Shown piece after piece: positions 33,964 to 44,600 of a stretch of DNA of 64,000 nt. This DNA is from Oryzomonas japonica. Its GTDB lineage: Bacteria; Desulfobacterota; Desulfuromonadia; Geobacterales; Pseudopelobacteraceae. The DNA lies in assembly GCF_008802365.1 (NCBI RefSeq), contig NZ_VZQZ01000003.1, positions 1 to 64,000 on the forward strand, in the 5' to 3' direction. Below the pieces are notes generated by a model. That model did not search any database, was not told where the DNA came from, and saw nothing but the letters and a program-made list of their open reading frames with translations. The position numbers and the translations under genes are program-made. Within the stretch, counting starts at the first letter, position 1. The number at the start of each line of letters is the position of its first letter.

Positions 33964-34458
33964 ATGTCGAACGCACTGGTACCGATAACAGGGGCTGGCG
34001 GGTCGAGTGAGCTGGCCCAACTGGTCAGCTTCAGCATCTGCAACGAGGAATACGGGGTTGAGGTCCTGAAGGTGCGGGAGATCATCCGCATGACCACCAT
34101 CACCCACATGCCCAACACCCCGCCCTACGTGGAAGGGGTCATCAACCTGCGGGGCAAGGTGATCCCGATCATGTCCATGCGCAAGCGGTTCGGCCTGGCC
34201 GAGACAGCCAACGACAGCCAGACCCGCATCATCGTCATCGACATCGCCGGGTCCCTGACCGGCTTCATCGTCGACTCGGTGGCGGAGGTGATCCGCATCA
34301 CCGGCAGCGAGATCCAGCCGCCCCCCAGCATGACCAGCGGCGGCCTCGAACAGGAATTCATCGTCGGCGTCGTCAACCGGGCCGACCGCATGCTCATCCT
34401 GCTCGACCCGGACAAGATGCTCTCCCGGACCGAACGGGAGTACCTGGGCGAGTGCTGA
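33964..34458 (+). CDS. cheW: CheW chemotaxis coupling protein
   Basis: A 164-residue CheW with two SH3-like subdomains: QLVSFSICNEEYGVEVLKVREI and VEGVINLRGKVIPIMSMRKRFG are the hallmark segments. It couples chemoreceptors to CheA. SD AAAGGAGAG precedes ATG 33964. It is the first gene behind the c-di-GMP riboswitch and is followed by an EAL-HDOD gene and a chemoreceptor, linking chemotaxis to c-di-GMP. Confidence 0.95.
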   Translation: MSNALVPITGAGGSSELAQLVSFSICNEEYGVEVLKVREIIRMTTITHMPNTPPYVEGVINLRGKVIPIMSMRKRFGLAETANDSQTRIIVIDIAGSLTGFIVDSVAEVIRITGSEIQPPPSMTSGGLEQEFIVGVVNRADRMLILLDPDKMLSRTEREYLGEC

Positions 34459-34505
34459 CCATGACGGCCCCGGACGTGGGGCCCGCAACCAGACAGAGGA
34501 AAACA

Positions 34506-35732
34506 ATGCACGATGAAGCATATCTGATCGGCCGACAGCCGATCCTGAACGGACGGGAAGAGATAGCGGCCTTCGAGCTGCTCTTCAGGTCGCCGGACTC
34601 GGTCACGTCCGCCCGGTTCTCGAGCCCGCTGCAGGCCAGCTCCCAGGTAATCGTCGCCACCCTCTCCGCCATGGGCATCGAAATGCTCCTGGGCCGGCAG
34701 CACGGTTTTGTCAACGTAGACACCGAGCTCCTCATGAGCGACGTCATCGAACTTCTGCCTCCCGAGCGGATCGGACTGGAACTGCTGGAAAACGTCGAAC
34801 CCCACCCCGAAATCGTCAAACGGTGCCGGGCGCTCAAATCCCGGGGCTACCGGCTGGTCCTGGACGACCACGAATACAGCCCCGCCTTCGAGCCCCTCTA
34901 CGCCGGCCTGGTGGACATCGTCAAGATCGACCTGATGAAGACCCCCCTCACCGACCTCCCTGCCATGGTGGAACGCCTGCGGCGCTACCCGGTCAAGCTG
35001 CTGGCCGAAAAGGTCGAAACCCGTGGCGTCTTCCTGCGCTGCCGCAGCCTGGGCATGGAGCTGTTTCAGGGGTACTTCTTCGCCCGCCCCAGCCTGATCC
35101 AGAAACAACGGGTGGCAAACGCCCTCACCGGCTTCCTCACCCTCATGCAGCAACTGGCCACCGACGCCGAGACCAGTGAGATCGAAGCCACCTTTAAGGA
35201 AAACCCGGCCCTGGTCTACAAACTCCTCATGCTGGTCAACTCCGTCGCCGCCGGCCTGCACGAGAAGATTCGCACCATTCGCCACGCCCTCACCATCATC
35301 GGACGGCAGCAACTCAAACGATGGGTGCAGATAGCCCTCTTCGCCGGCGACGGCCGCCAGGGCGCCGACAACCCGATCATGCACCTGGCGGTGGCCCGTG
35401 CCACCTTCATGGAAGAGCTGGCCCGCACGCCGCCGCGCATCGACACGTGCGCTCCCGACGAAGCGTTCATGGTCGGCATCCTCTCGGTGCTGAAGGACGT
35501 GTACGAAATTCCCATGGACGAAGTGGTGACCAGCCTGGGACTTTCCGACGACATCCGCAACGCGTTATCGGACCGCAAGGGTGAGATGAGCGTCCTGCTC
35601 TCCCTGGCCAAAATGCTTGAGGAGAACGCCTTCGACGAGGCCGCTGAATGCTTCGAGGTGCTGGGCATCCCGCTCCTGTCGGTGCTGGACTGCCAGAGAA
35701 AGGCCTTCAATTGGCATGTGGGGGCGGCGTGA
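34506..35732 (+). CDS. EAL-HDOD (YuxH-type) signalling protein
   Basis: About 408 residues. The N-terminal half is an EAL-like domain (IGRQPILNGREEIAAFELLFRS, VDIVKIDLMK, LAEKVET), and the C-terminal half is HDOD (about 200-390; ATFKENPALVYKLLMLVNS, LTIIGRQQLKRWVQIAL). The EAL motif itself reads ELL and the DDFG-type motif reads DDHE, so c-di-GMP hydrolysis is doubtful and a binding or protein-interaction role is more likely. ATG 34506 has AGAGGA 5 nt upstream; ATG 34461 is an alternative. It is in the riboswitch operon. Confidence 0.88.
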   Translation: MHDEAYLIGRQPILNGREEIAAFELLFRSPDSVTSARFSSPLQASSQVIVATLSAMGIEMLLGRQHGFVNVDTELLMSDVIELLPPERIGLELLENVEPHPEIVKRCRALKSRGYRLVLDDHEYSPAFEPLYAGLVDIVKIDLMKTPLTDLPAMVERLRRYPVKLLAEKVETRGVFLRCRSLGMELFQGYFFARPSLIQKQRVANALTGFLTLMQQLATDAETSEIEATFKENPALVYKLLMLVNSVAAGLHEKIRTIRHALTIIGRQQLKRWVQIALFAGDGRQGADNPIMHLAVARATFMEELARTPPRIDTCAPDEAFMVGILSVLKDVYEIPMDEVVTSLGLSDDIRNALSDRKGEMSVLLSLAKMLEENAFDEAAECFEVLGIPLLSVLDCQRKAFNWHVGAA

Positions 35733-35808
35733 CACCCTCGTGTCATGCCGGTAAGCAGAAAAAAATTGCATTGTTATTGGCGCTGAAGTCATATTCCAGG
35801 AGGTAGTA

Positions 35809-37428
35809 ATGAAAAATCTGACCATCGGAGCCCGCCTGCTGGCGGGATTTTCTATCGTTTCGCTCTTGCTGGTCATCGTGATCGCCACGGCGGTCAACGG
35901 TCTCTACACGAGTGGCGACCAGCTTGAAAACGTCAATCGCGTCAGCGACCTGAGCGCCAGGGTCGCAAAAGCGCAGATGAGCCTCAAAAACATCGACGAA
36001 TCCATCAAGGGGCTGATCCTGGCCGACACCCCCACGGACCGGGAAAAATTGACCGCCCGCATCGAGGAATATCGGAAAACATATCGCGACAATATTGCCT
36101 TTGTCGAAAAAAACACCAAGACGCCTGAAGGTAAAAAGCTTATTGAAAAACTTAAAAATGTCGCTGTTGCTGGGGATGCGGTTCATAAAAAACTCACTGA
36201 TGCGGCCCTGGCCGGTGATGCCGCCCTGTTCAAATCCCTGATGAACAGTGAGGGAGAAGCGGCAATCGGGCGGATGACCCAGGCCGGCGACGCCTTGCTG
36301 GATTTTTACGAAAACCGGGTCAACCTGCGGGTGGCGAGCGCCAAAGATGCGGGCAAAACGGCCATGGAGGTGATGTATGGCCTTGGAGTGGTGGCACTTA
36401 TCCTGAGCATCCTGACCGCTTTGGCTATCACCCGCAGCATCAGAGGGCCTTTGGGCGAGATCGTGGGCTCCATTACCCATATTGCCGACGGGGATCTGAC
36501 CTGCCGCGTCGCGTATGAGAGCAGGGATGAACTGGGGCAGCTGTGCTCCCATTTTAACGACTTCGTCGGCAGGTTCCAGAACATCATGCTCCAACTCATC
36601 ACCGATGCCAGCAAGGTCGCTTCGGCGTCAACGCAACTCATGAGTACGGCGCACCTGATGGCTGAAGGCTCCGAGGAGGTCGTCGCCCAGGCCAGCACCG
36701 TTGCGACAGCCGGCGAGGAGATGGCCGCGACCTCCAACGACATCGCCCATAACTGCCATATGGCGGCCGAAAGCGCCCAGCGCGCCAACGATGCCGCAGT
36801 GGAAGGCTCCGGCGTGGTGCAGGCGACGGTCGCCGTTATGGGCTCGATAGCGGAGCGCGTCAAGAGTGCGGCAAAGACCGTCGAGTCCCTGGGCGCACGC
36901 TCAGACCAGATCGGCGCTATCGTCGGGACCATCGAAGATATTGCCGATCAGACGAATCTTCTGGCCTTGAACGCCGCCATCGAAGCGGCCCGTGCCGGCG
37001 AGCAGGGACGCGGTTTTGCCGTTGTCGCCGATGAAGTCCGGGCGCTTGCCGAACGGACGACGCGCGCAACCAAAGAGATTTCGGACATGATCAAGTCCAT
37101 TCAAAGCGAGACCAAAAGCGCTGTCTCAGCCATGGAAGAGGGCAACAGCGAGGTTGAACGGGGAACAGAGGAGGCCGGCCGTTCGGGGAAGGCGCTTGGG
37201 GATATTCTGGAGCAGATCAACGCCGTCACCCAGCAGGCGAACCAGATAGCCACCGCCGCCGAAGAACAGACCGCTACGACCGGCGAGATCAGCAGCAATA
37301 TGATGCAAATAACCACCGTTGTGCAAAGAACCTCGCGAGGCGCGGGTGAAACGGCAGAAGCAGCCAAGAGTCTGTCGGCCATGTCGGAGGAGTTGCAACG
37401 CATGGTCAGCCAGTTCAAAGTGACGTAA
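35809..37428 (+). CDS. Methyl-accepting chemotaxis protein, 4HB-type sensor
   Basis: A 539-residue chemoreceptor. TM1 is about 10-33, a four-helix-bundle periplasmic domain follows, TM2 is about 185-208, then HAMP ([22 protein letters not shown]), methylation helices and the intact hairpin tip [33 protein letters not shown] precedes the ATG. It lies 76 bp downstream of the EAL-HDOD gene, without a terminator between, so it probably belongs to the riboswitch-controlled operon. Confidence 0.95.
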   Translation: MKNLTIGARLLAGFSIVSLLLVIVIATAVNGLYTSGDQLENVNRVSDLSARVAKAQMSLKNIDESIKGLILADTPTDREKLTARIEEYRKTYRDNIAFVEKNTKTPEGKKLIEKLKNVAVAGDAVHKKLTDAALAGDAALFKSLMNSEGEAAIGRMTQAGDALLDFYENRVNLRVASAKDAGKTAMEVMYGLGVVALILSILTALAITRSIRGPLGEIVGSITHIADGDLTCRVAYESRDELGQLCSHFNDFVGRFQNIMLQLITDASKVASASTQLMSTAHLMAEGSEEVVAQASTVATAGEEMAATSNDIAHNCHMAAESAQRANDAAVEGSGVVQATVAVMGSIAERVKSAAKTVESLGARSDQIGAIVGTIEDIADQTNLLALNAAIEAARAGEQGRGFAVVADEVRALAERTTRATKEISDMIKSIQSETKSAVSAMEEGNSEVERGTEEAGRSGKALGDILEQINAVTQQANQIATAAEEQTATTGEISSNMMQITTVVQRTSRGAGETAEAAKSLSAMSEELQRMVSQFKVT

Positions 37429-37677
37429 ATCAGCCATCGCTTGCCACCCGGAAAGCGTCCCGGGCATGCTCGGGTGCTCTTGACGCGGGAATGAAAAGCT
37501 TGTAGGTTTGCACGAAACGGCCAAAGGGGGTTGCGGGATTCTTTCCGCATCTCCCTTTTGCGTTATGGTTGCCGGTTGCCGGCGACGCCATGGTATACTT
37601 CACCGGAAGGCCCGGTGCACGAGCCCGTGGTACACGGGTACCGGCGATTATTACTGCTGTATCCCAGGAGAAGCATC

Positions 37678-39105
37678 ATGCGCTATTCACCTCTTTTGAC
37701 CGATCTGTACGAACTGACCATGCTGGCCGGCTATCTGGATGAGGGGATGGCGGAAAAACAGGCCGTATTCGACCTCTTTTTCCGCACCAACCCCTTTGAG
37801 GGGGGCTATGCCGTTTTTGCCGGTCTGGAGCCGGCCCTGGAGTTTCTGGAAGGTTTGCGTTTTTCAGAAGAGGAACTGGCCTATCTGGCGGGACTCGGCC
37901 TGTTCTCCCCCCGCTTTATCGATTTCCTGCGTGGCTTCCGCTTTCGCGGCCGGGTGACCGCGCCGCCGGAGGGGACGCTGGTCTTCGCCAACGAACCGAT
38001 TCTGACGGTGGAGGGAACTCTGGCAGAGGCACAGCTTGTGGAAACGGCGCTCCTTACCATCATCAGCTTTCAGACTCTGGTGGCGACCAAGGCGGCGCGC
38101 ATCTGCCGTGTCTCCGGTGGGGCCGAGGTGATCGAGTTCGGCCTGCGGCGCGCCCAGGGGCCTGACGGCGGGCTTTCCGCGTCCCGGGCCGCCTGTGTGG
38201 GGGGAGCCGGCAGCACGAGCAATGTCCTGGCCGGCATGGCTTTCGGCCTGCCGGTGCGGGGGACCCATGCCCATAGCTGGATTCAGGCCTTCCCCGACGA
38301 ACTCACCGCTTTTCGCGCCTATGCCAAGGTCTTCCCCGACGCCACCATCCTGTTGGTCGACACCTACGATACCCTGGGAAGCGGCATGCCCAACGCCATC
38401 ATCGTGGCGCGGGAATTGCGGGAGCAGGGCCATGAGCTGCGGGGCATCCGCATCGATTCCGGCGATCTGGCCTACCTGTCCCGCGAAGCGAGGAGGATGC
38501 TGGACGAAGCCGGCTTTCCGGATGCGCTCATCGTGGCATCCAACGAGCTTGACGAGTATGTGATCGAGTCCATACGCAACGAGGGCGGGCGGATAGATGT
38601 CTACGGGGTGGGCACCAAGCTGGCAACCTGCTCCGGGGCGGGCGGCGTTTCCCTGGGCGGGGTCTACAAGCTGGTCCGGGTTGATGGGCACCCCAAGCTG
38701 AAGGTGACCAGCGACATGGCCAAGGCAACCCTGCCGGGGAAGAAACGCCTCCTGCGGGCAACCGGCCCGGATGGTGCTTTCATTCAGGACGTGATCTGCC
38801 TGGCAGAGGATGACCTGCAGCCGGGCGAAACGGTCTATGACCCGACCAACCCGCTGCAGCACAAGATCCTTCCCGAAGGTGCCCAGCTGTCCGATTTGCG
38901 GCAGGTGGTCATGGAAGAGGGGCGCCGCACGGTTGCCGTGGAGCCGCTCGGTGCCATGACCGCCCGGTGTCGGCGCGAACTGGCCCTGCTCCCCCAAGGG
39001 TGCCAGCGTTTCATCAACCCCCACCGCTACAAGGTCTCGGTGTCTCCCCGCCTGAATGAGTTGCGCTGCCGGCTGATCAGCGAAGTCTGCAAAAAGGGGG
39101 CATAG
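37678..39105 (+). CDS. pncB: Nicotinate phosphoribosyltransferase
   Basis: Converts nicotinate and PRPP to nicotinate mononucleotide in NAD salvage. 475 residues. The family start [18 protein letters not shown], the [11 protein letters not shown] substrate segment, GTHAHSW with the conserved His region, and [11 protein letters not shown] are present. SD AGGAG precedes ATG 37678. A weak promoter with TATACT at 37594 is possible. pncA follows 2 bp later, so the two steps of nicotinamide salvage are in one operon. Confidence 0.95.
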   Translation: MRYSPLLTDLYELTMLAGYLDEGMAEKQAVFDLFFRTNPFEGGYAVFAGLEPALEFLEGLRFSEEELAYLAGLGLFSPRFIDFLRGFRFRGRVTAPPEGTLVFANEPILTVEGTLAEAQLVETALLTIISFQTLVATKAARICRVSGGAEVIEFGLRRAQGPDGGLSASRAACVGGAGSTSNVLAGMAFGLPVRGTHAHSWIQAFPDELTAFRAYAKVFPDATILLVDTYDTLGSGMPNAIIVARELREQGHELRGIRIDSGDLAYLSREARRMLDEAGFPDALIVASNELDEYVIESIRNEGGRIDVYGVGTKLATCSGAGGVSLGGVYKLVRVDGHPKLKVTSDMAKATLPGKKRLLRATGPDGAFIQDVICLAEDDLQPGETVYDPTNPLQHKILPEGAQLSDLRQVVMEEGRRTVAVEPLGAMTARCRRELALLPQGCQRFINPHRYKVSVSPRLNELRCRLISEVCKKGA

Positions 39106-39107
39106 CC

Positions 39108-39689
39108 ATGGAACGTGGCAGTGCGCTGTTAATCGTGGATGTGCAGAACGATTTCTGCCCCGGCGGGGCGCTCGGCGTGCCGGACGGCGACCGGGTGGCG
39201 GTGCCGCTCAGCCGGGCTGCGGAACGGTTCAGGGAGGCCGGGCTGCCGGTATTTGCCAGCCGCGACTGGCATCCCGCCGTGACGAGGCATTTCAAGGAGT
39301 ACGGCGGGATGTGGCCGCCCCACTGCGTGCAGGGGAGCACGGGGGCTGATTTTCACCCCGCTCTGAGCCTGCCGCCGGGCACGACGGTTATCTCCAAGGG
39401 GACCGCACCCGACAGCGACAGCTACTCGGCCTTCGAAGGGACCCGCGAAGACGGGGCGACTCTGGGGGCGTGCCTTGCCGCTCTGGGAGTGGGCCATCTC
39501 TATATCGGCGGCCTGGCCACCGACTACTGCGTGCGCTCGTCGGCCCTGGATGCCGTACGGGCGGGCCTCACGGTGACGCTATTGACGGATTGCGTGGCCG
39601 GGGTTGAACTGCAACCGGGGGACTCGGCCCGGGCCCTGGAGGAGATGGCGGAAGCCGGGGTGCGGTTTGCCACGGTTGACGGGATATAG
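39108..39689 (+). CDS. pncA: Nicotinamidase
   Basis: Hydrolyses nicotinamide to nicotinate for the adjacent pncB enzyme. The 193-residue isochorismatase fold shows the catalytic triad Asp (LIVDVQNDF), Lys (VISKGT) and Cys (ATDYCVRSSALDAV), and the metal ligands in the SRDWHP region. It starts 2 bp after pncB, implying translational coupling. Confidence 0.95.
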   Translation: MERGSALLIVDVQNDFCPGGALGVPDGDRVAVPLSRAAERFREAGLPVFASRDWHPAVTRHFKEYGGMWPPHCVQGSTGADFHPALSLPPGTTVISKGTAPDSDSYSAFEGTREDGATLGACLAALGVGHLYIGGLATDYCVRSSALDAVRAGLTVTLLTDCVAGVELQPGDSARALEEMAEAGVRFATVDGI

Positions 39690-39731
39690 TGCCCCAGGAC
39701 GACGATATCCCAAAGAACAGCTTGGCGCCGG

Positions 39732-39754
39732 TTCCCCCCTTTGACAAAGGGGGA
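39732..39754. repeat. Short palindromic hairpin
   Basis: TTCCCCCCTTT and AAAGGGGGAA pair around GAC, 43 bp after pncA. Without a T-run it is not a classical terminator; it resembles a small dispersed GC palindrome. Confidence 0.4.
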
Positions 39755-39850
39755 AGACAAACAGTACCTTTGTTTTGGTCACAGTTCCGTTTTTTTGTAA
39801 GCAAGTGACCTCACTGATACAATTTTTTCTGCATCAAAATGATACAATGA

Positions 39851-39884
39851 AAGGCTCCCAAGCAGGTTTTGGGGCCTTTTTTTT
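39851..39884 (+). terminator. Intrinsic terminator downstream of pncBA
   Basis: GGCTCCCAA pairs with TTGGGGCC (one G-U), followed by eight T. It lies about 160 bp after the pncA stop, with no gene between. Confidence 0.7.
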
Positions 39885-40180
39885 ATGGGAAAATAGAAGG
39901 TTGAGGGTGGGTGAAAGTTTTATGTTAATTTTATTAACACTTTGATTTTGCGTTCAAAATTGAGTTTGCGGGGTGTAGAAGGGCAAGAAAAAGTGCACAG
40001 AGATCGGCGGTGTTAACGGGTAGGTTGAAAGTATGTAGAATGTAGAGCTGACCCTTAGAGGGGGTATTTTCGTGGGGTAGAAGGGATACGTGAAGGGACG
40101 GAGGAGCCGGCAGGAGCGTGGGCGACCGCTTCCATCGCCTGATTGAAAGAGTAATTGGTGCCTGACCCTTTATTGCCCCC
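39885..40180. other. Foreign DNA replacing the IS3 right end
   Basis: This 300-bp stretch runs on in the transposase frame but is not transposase sequence. On the minus strand it holds two similar words, AAAGGGTCAGGCACCAATTAC and TAAGGGTCAGCTCTACATTC, of a style I associate with REP-associated tyrosine transposase surroundings. No REP transposase gene is present, so that link is speculative. Confidence 0.35.
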
Positions 40181-40887
40181 CGCAGCTCATTGTAATCGTT
40201 CCGCCACCAGTAGGTCGCTTCCCGTACCTCGCTGAGATTGTTGAAGAGATACATTGAAAGCAGTTCTTCTCGATACGTGCGGTTGAATCGCTCGATATAG
40301 GCGTTCTGGTTCGGTTCTCCTGGCTGAATGTACTGAATAGCCATCCCGTTCGTTTCAGCCCAGGCAACAAAGTCGCCGCTTAGGAACTCAGGGCCATTGT
40401 CCGCTCGCAGGACATTGGGAAGGCCCCGCTCAGGGCGTAGCCGTCCAAACACACGGACCAGTCTTGTGCCGGTAAGAGATGTATCGATTTCCACGGCCAG
40501 GCATTCATGGTTGAAATCATCACTGACGTTGAAAGTTCTGAACCGCCTTCCGGCATAGAGTGCATCGCTCACAAAGTCTGCCGACCATGTCTGGTTCGGT
40601 TGCTGTGGCACGAGCAGGGGCTGTTTGATGCGCTGCGGCAGCCTCTTCTTGGTCCTGCGCTTCTGGTTAAGCCGAAGGGTGCAATAAACGCGGTACACCC
40701 GCTTATGATTCCATAGCTGGCCAAGCCGCCGCAAGGCTTTGAAACATTCCCAGAAGCCCCAGCGAGGGTGGCGTCCAACGGGGGCATTAAGAGCCTTGAT
40801 GACGTCCTGATCCGCTTCAGAGGCGGAAACCGGAACTCGGTAGTAAGCCGCACGAGAGAGTCCGATACAACGGTAACTACGCTGCAC
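39934..40887 (-). CDS. IS3-family transposase OrfB (chimeric C-terminus)
   Basis: The integrase core has the DDE set: WSADFVSD, LRADNGPEF, and NAYIERFNRTYREEL with the Glu. The N-terminal region shows the HTH_21-like SYRCIGLSRAAYYR. The frame is open upstream of the GTG start (reading PPEKRDAAIYLVAEHRLSV), which indicates natural entry by frameshift from orfA. After NDYNELR (about residue 238) the protein continues into unrelated DNA for about 80 residues, so its C-terminus is not native. Confidence 0.8.
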   Translation of the reverse strand: MQRSYRCIGLSRAAYYRVPVSASEADQDVIKALNAPVGRHPRWGFWECFKALRRLGQLWNHKRVYRVYCTLRLNQKRRTKKRLPQRIKQPLLVPQQPNQTWSADFVSDALYAGRRFRTFNVSDDFNHECLAVEIDTSLTGTRLVRVFGRLRPERGLPNVLRADNGPEFLSGDFVAWAETNGMAIQYIQPGEPNQNAYIERFNRTYREELLSMYLFNNLSEVREATYWWRNDYNELRGAIKGQAPITLSIRRWKRSPTLLPAPPSLHVSLLPHENTPSKGQLYILHTFNLPVNTADLCALFLALLHPANSILNAKSKC

Positions 40888-41278
40888 GGACAGCCTGTGT
40901 TCAGCGACGAGATAGATTGCTGCATCTCGCTTCTCGGGCGGCCCAGAGCCTTTTTTCGATCAGATCTTTCAAAGCGTGATTCTCAAGGGCCATGTCAGCA
41001 TACATGCGCTTGAGACGGCTCAGTTCAGCTTCCATCTCCTTCATCCGCTTGAGATCGGAAGCAGACATACCGCCATACTTTGATTTCCAATTGTAGTAGG
41101 TCGCGTCGCCGATGCCATGCTTACGGCAGACATCCTTAACAAGCATTCCGGCTTCAGTTTCTCTGAGAATCGAAATGATCTGGGTTCCGGTAAATCGTGA
41201 TCCTTTCATTTGAACCTCCTGGTCTTAATAATGCCAGAAAGCTCTACTTTGGGAATGTCTCAATTCAGGGGGAGTTTA
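40180..41278 (-). mobile_element. IS3-family insertion sequence, 3' end truncated
   Basis: orfA and orfB lie on the minus strand. The left end is recognisable about 70 bp before orfA: TAAACTCCCCCTGAATTGAG reading inward from 41278, similar in style to IS2-group termini. No matching right terminus exists. orfB loses homology near 40180, just after NDYNELR, where the usual RPHxxL ending should follow. The element is therefore an immobile remnant unless helped in trans. Confidence 0.7.
40901..41209 (-). CDS. IS3-family transposase OrfA
   Basis: A 102-residue HTH protein: SRFTGTQIISILRETEAGMLVKDVCRKHGIGDATYYNWKSKYGG, followed by a leucine-zipper-like coiled coil. It binds the IS ends and forms OrfAB by translational frameshifting. 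An A6 run (GAAAAAAGG) in the overlap with orfB is a candidate slip site, though the orfB frame is +1 relative to orfA here. SD AGGAGG precedes the ATG. Confidence 0.88.
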   Translation of the reverse strand: MKGSRFTGTQIISILRETEAGMLVKDVCRKHGIGDATYYNWKSKYGGMSASDLKRMKEMEAELSRLKRMYADMALENHALKDLIEKRLWAAREARCSNLSRR

Positions 41279-41643
41279 CGAAAGGCTTTCGCTGCGTTTA
41301 TGAAGGCTGCACTGTCCCCTGAGAGTATTGAAATATACAAACCTGTCAGGCCTTTTCCTGTATACGTTACAGGGATAGACCTTTCAACTCCCAGACAATA
41401 TGTATACAAGAGTAGAACCAGTTATTTCCTGCCATGATACATCTTTGTTAAAAACCGCTCCTTGGAGGTCATCTAGGTTAAGCGATGGACTGGATGTTGC
41501 AGTAATGTAACCATACAAACACTGGGGTTTTTTATAGTAATCGTCTGGTCTCTCGTAAAGCGCTTTGCTCACCCCGCCGCATTTGACTAATCGCCATTCT
41601 GGGATACACTATATTCCACAATTGATCCTTTGGTTGAGGTGTT
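41279..41643. other. Intergenic region before the kinase cluster
   Basis: A 62-codon minus-strand ORF (41384-41572, GTG start, begins SKALYERPDDYY) is open here, but it has a weak ribosome-binding site and no recognised family. It overlaps the promoter of the kinase cluster, so I do not call it a gene. Base composition is lower in GC than the kinase genes. Confidence 0.35.
41583..41610 (+). promoter_or_regulatory. Sigma-70-like promoter for the signalling cluster
   Basis: TTGACT, 16 nt, TACACT, 33 nt before the first kinase start codon. Confidence 0.55.
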
Positions 41644-44600
41644 ATGCGGACACTCCTCTCGACAAGATGGTCGCTACGGGTCAAAATTACCGTATATTTC
41701 CTTGGGTTGACCGTGGCGGTGTTTTCTTCCTCCTTGTTGTTGACCATATTTCTCATTCATTCCCAACTCAAGCTGGCCATTGCGGATCACCAGAATGCCG
41801 AACTGGCGGAGATTGCCGCCCAGGTTGACGATCGGCTCAAACTGGCCCTGCGCCAGCTCGGGCGCATGGCTGCCGCGCTCTCTCCTGCCGACATGGGCAG
41901 CCCCGACAAACTCCAGCAGATTCTCGACCATGAAGATAATCTCCGGGAGTTCTTTGACGGCGGTTTTGTGGCTGTTTCACCCGATTTCCGTTTGTTGGCC
42001 GAGAGCCCTTTTATCCCTGACCGTCGCGGCGTCGATCTCTCCTCCCGCGATTTCATCAGGCGAACCGTTGAGACCGGCCAGCCACTCGTCTCCACCCCCT
42101 ATCGCCAGAGCATCGGAACGCACGATCCCTCCATCGCTTTCACCGCGCCGATCAAGTCTCGGGACGGTACACTGCTGGGGGTGCTGATCGGCCGGCACAA
42201 CCTGCTCAAGGGGTCTTTCCTGCAGTCGGTCGTCAAAACCACTGTCAAGGGGACCGGCTATTTTTATATTTTCAGCAAAGAACGCACAATGGTCGTGCAT
42301 AACAACCCGGGCCGGATTATGGAAACCATACGACCAGGCATGAATGTCGGCATTGACCGGGTCCTCCATGACGGTTTCGAAGGCTCCATGGATAATGTCA
42401 ATTCCCACGGGGGCGCCGGTATTTCATCCTTCCGGAAGCTCCAACAGGCCGACTGGATCCTGGCATCCCATGTCTCGGACAATGAAATATACACTCCCAT
42501 ACGGGCGACACAGGGCACCGTGATATCGGCTTTTGTCTTCATCGCACTCTGTTCCGTTGTTTTGGTCTGGCTGGTCATGGGGCGCATAACCAGACCGTTG
42601 CAGATGGTCGTCAACCATATCGGGGCCATGTCCGACAAGCGGGGAGAGGAGCGTCTGCTGCCCGAGACGTTGAACGGCGAACTGGGGAGCCTTGCCCATG
42701 CTTTCAACGAGTTGATCGCCAATGTGGACGATCAGCAGGAGGTGCTGCGCATCTCCCATGAGACCTACCGCATCGTTGCCGAGTTTACCGCCGAAGTCGC
42801 TTTCTGGCTTGATCCCGACAATCAGATCCAGTACATATCGCCCAACTGCCTGGAGTTGACCGGCTACAGCGAAGGGGAGTTTCATAACCGGCGCGGCCTG
42901 GTGGAGCAAATCATCCACCCGGACTACCTCGATCTCTGGCATCGGCATATCCACGAATATGATGAGGAAAGCGGCAAACAACGCCAGATAGAGTTGAAGA
43001 TCATCGCTAAAAACGGCGAGGAACGTTGGGTTACCCATCTGTGCCACCAGGTGTACAACACGCAAGACGTGCTGTTGGGAACCCGTGGCAATTTCACGGA
43101 CATCACGCCACTCAAGCAGTTGCAGAACCGACTCCAGGAGCAAAAGGAGTTTGCCGAGAACTTGGTTGGGAAGGCTGCGGTGCCGCTTTTTGTCTTGAAT
43201 GCGCAACATCGGATCATCGTCTGGAACAGCGCCATGGAGACCCTCAGCGGCTTGCCGGCCTCCGAGATGATCGGGACAAACCGCCAGTGGGAGCCATTCT
43301 ACGACCATGAACGTCCGGTCCTGGCAGATTTGATCCTTTCGGGAGAAATCTCCTGGGTCGCGGAATTTTACGACAGGTTTCGCGATTCGCTCCATGTCAA
43401 CCAGGGGCTACAGTCCGAGGGGTGGTATGAAAATATCGGCAATAAACGCCGCTATCTCTTTTTTGATGCCGCTCCGGTGATGAACTCCAGCGGCGAGATC
43501 ATCGCCACAATAGAAACGGTTCTCGACATCACGGACCGCAAGCTGGCCGAAGAAGAACAGCGCAAGCTTTCATGGGCAATCGAGGAAAATCCCTGCTCGA
43601 TCGTGATTACCAATCCCCTGGGGGACATTGATTACGTGAACAAGAAGTTCTGCGAACTGACCGGCTACGATATCGCTGAGGCGATCGGCCGCAACCCGCG
43701 GATACTCAAGTCCGGCGAAATGCCCCCCGAGGTGTACGAAACGCTCTGGAAAACCGTATCGTCAGGTAGGACCTGGCATGGGGAACTGCTCAACAAGAAA
43801 AAGAACGGTGAATTGTATTGGGAACTGGCATCCATTTCCCCCATCAAGGATGAGGCTGGGCATATCACCCACTATCTGGCGGTCAAGGAGGACATCACCC
43901 AGCGCAAGCAGTATGAGCAGGAGTTGGCCAAGAGCCGGGCGGAACTACAACAGAAGCATACTCAGCTCTCGGAACTTTTTGTGCAGATAGATCTGGCCAA
44001 GCAGGAATGGGAGGACACCATGGACTGTGTGTCGGATCTGGTGCTGATGTGCGACTCCTGGGGCAGGATACGGCGGTGCAACCGGCCGGTGTGCGACCTG
44101 GCCGCCCGCGACTACAATCGGATCATCGGTGAAGACTGTATTGACCTGCTCAACGAGATTGGCATGGACATGAGCAACTATGACGGGATGAGCGGGCACC
44201 TGGTGTACAAAGGGGGGCAGCGTCACTTCGAACTGCTGTCGTTTCCGCTGAAAAAGCAGGGAGCCGACGAGATGAGGGGTATCGTGGTCAGTCTTCACGA
44301 TGTCACCAGGTCGCTGAAGATGTCCCAAGAGCTGGAGAAGGCGTACGCTGATCTGAAGGAGACGCAGATGCAGGTCTTCCAGCAGGAAAAAATGGCTTCC
44401 ATCGGCCAGTTGGCGGCCGGGGTGGCTCATGAGATCAACAACCCGATGGGCTTTATCTCCAGCAATCTTTCCACGCTGCGAAAGTATCTGGACAAGCTGG
44501 GGGCATTTGAAGCCGCGGTCCTGGACACGGTCAGGTCCTGCGGCGATGAAGCCTCGCTGGCGGTCATCGCCGACCTGCGGAAATCCATGAAGATCGATTT

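Noticed and set aside
41384-41572. 62-codon minus-strand ORF beginning SKALYERPDDYY
   Set aside because: Weak start, no family, and it overlaps the promoter of the kinase cluster; left as a note only.
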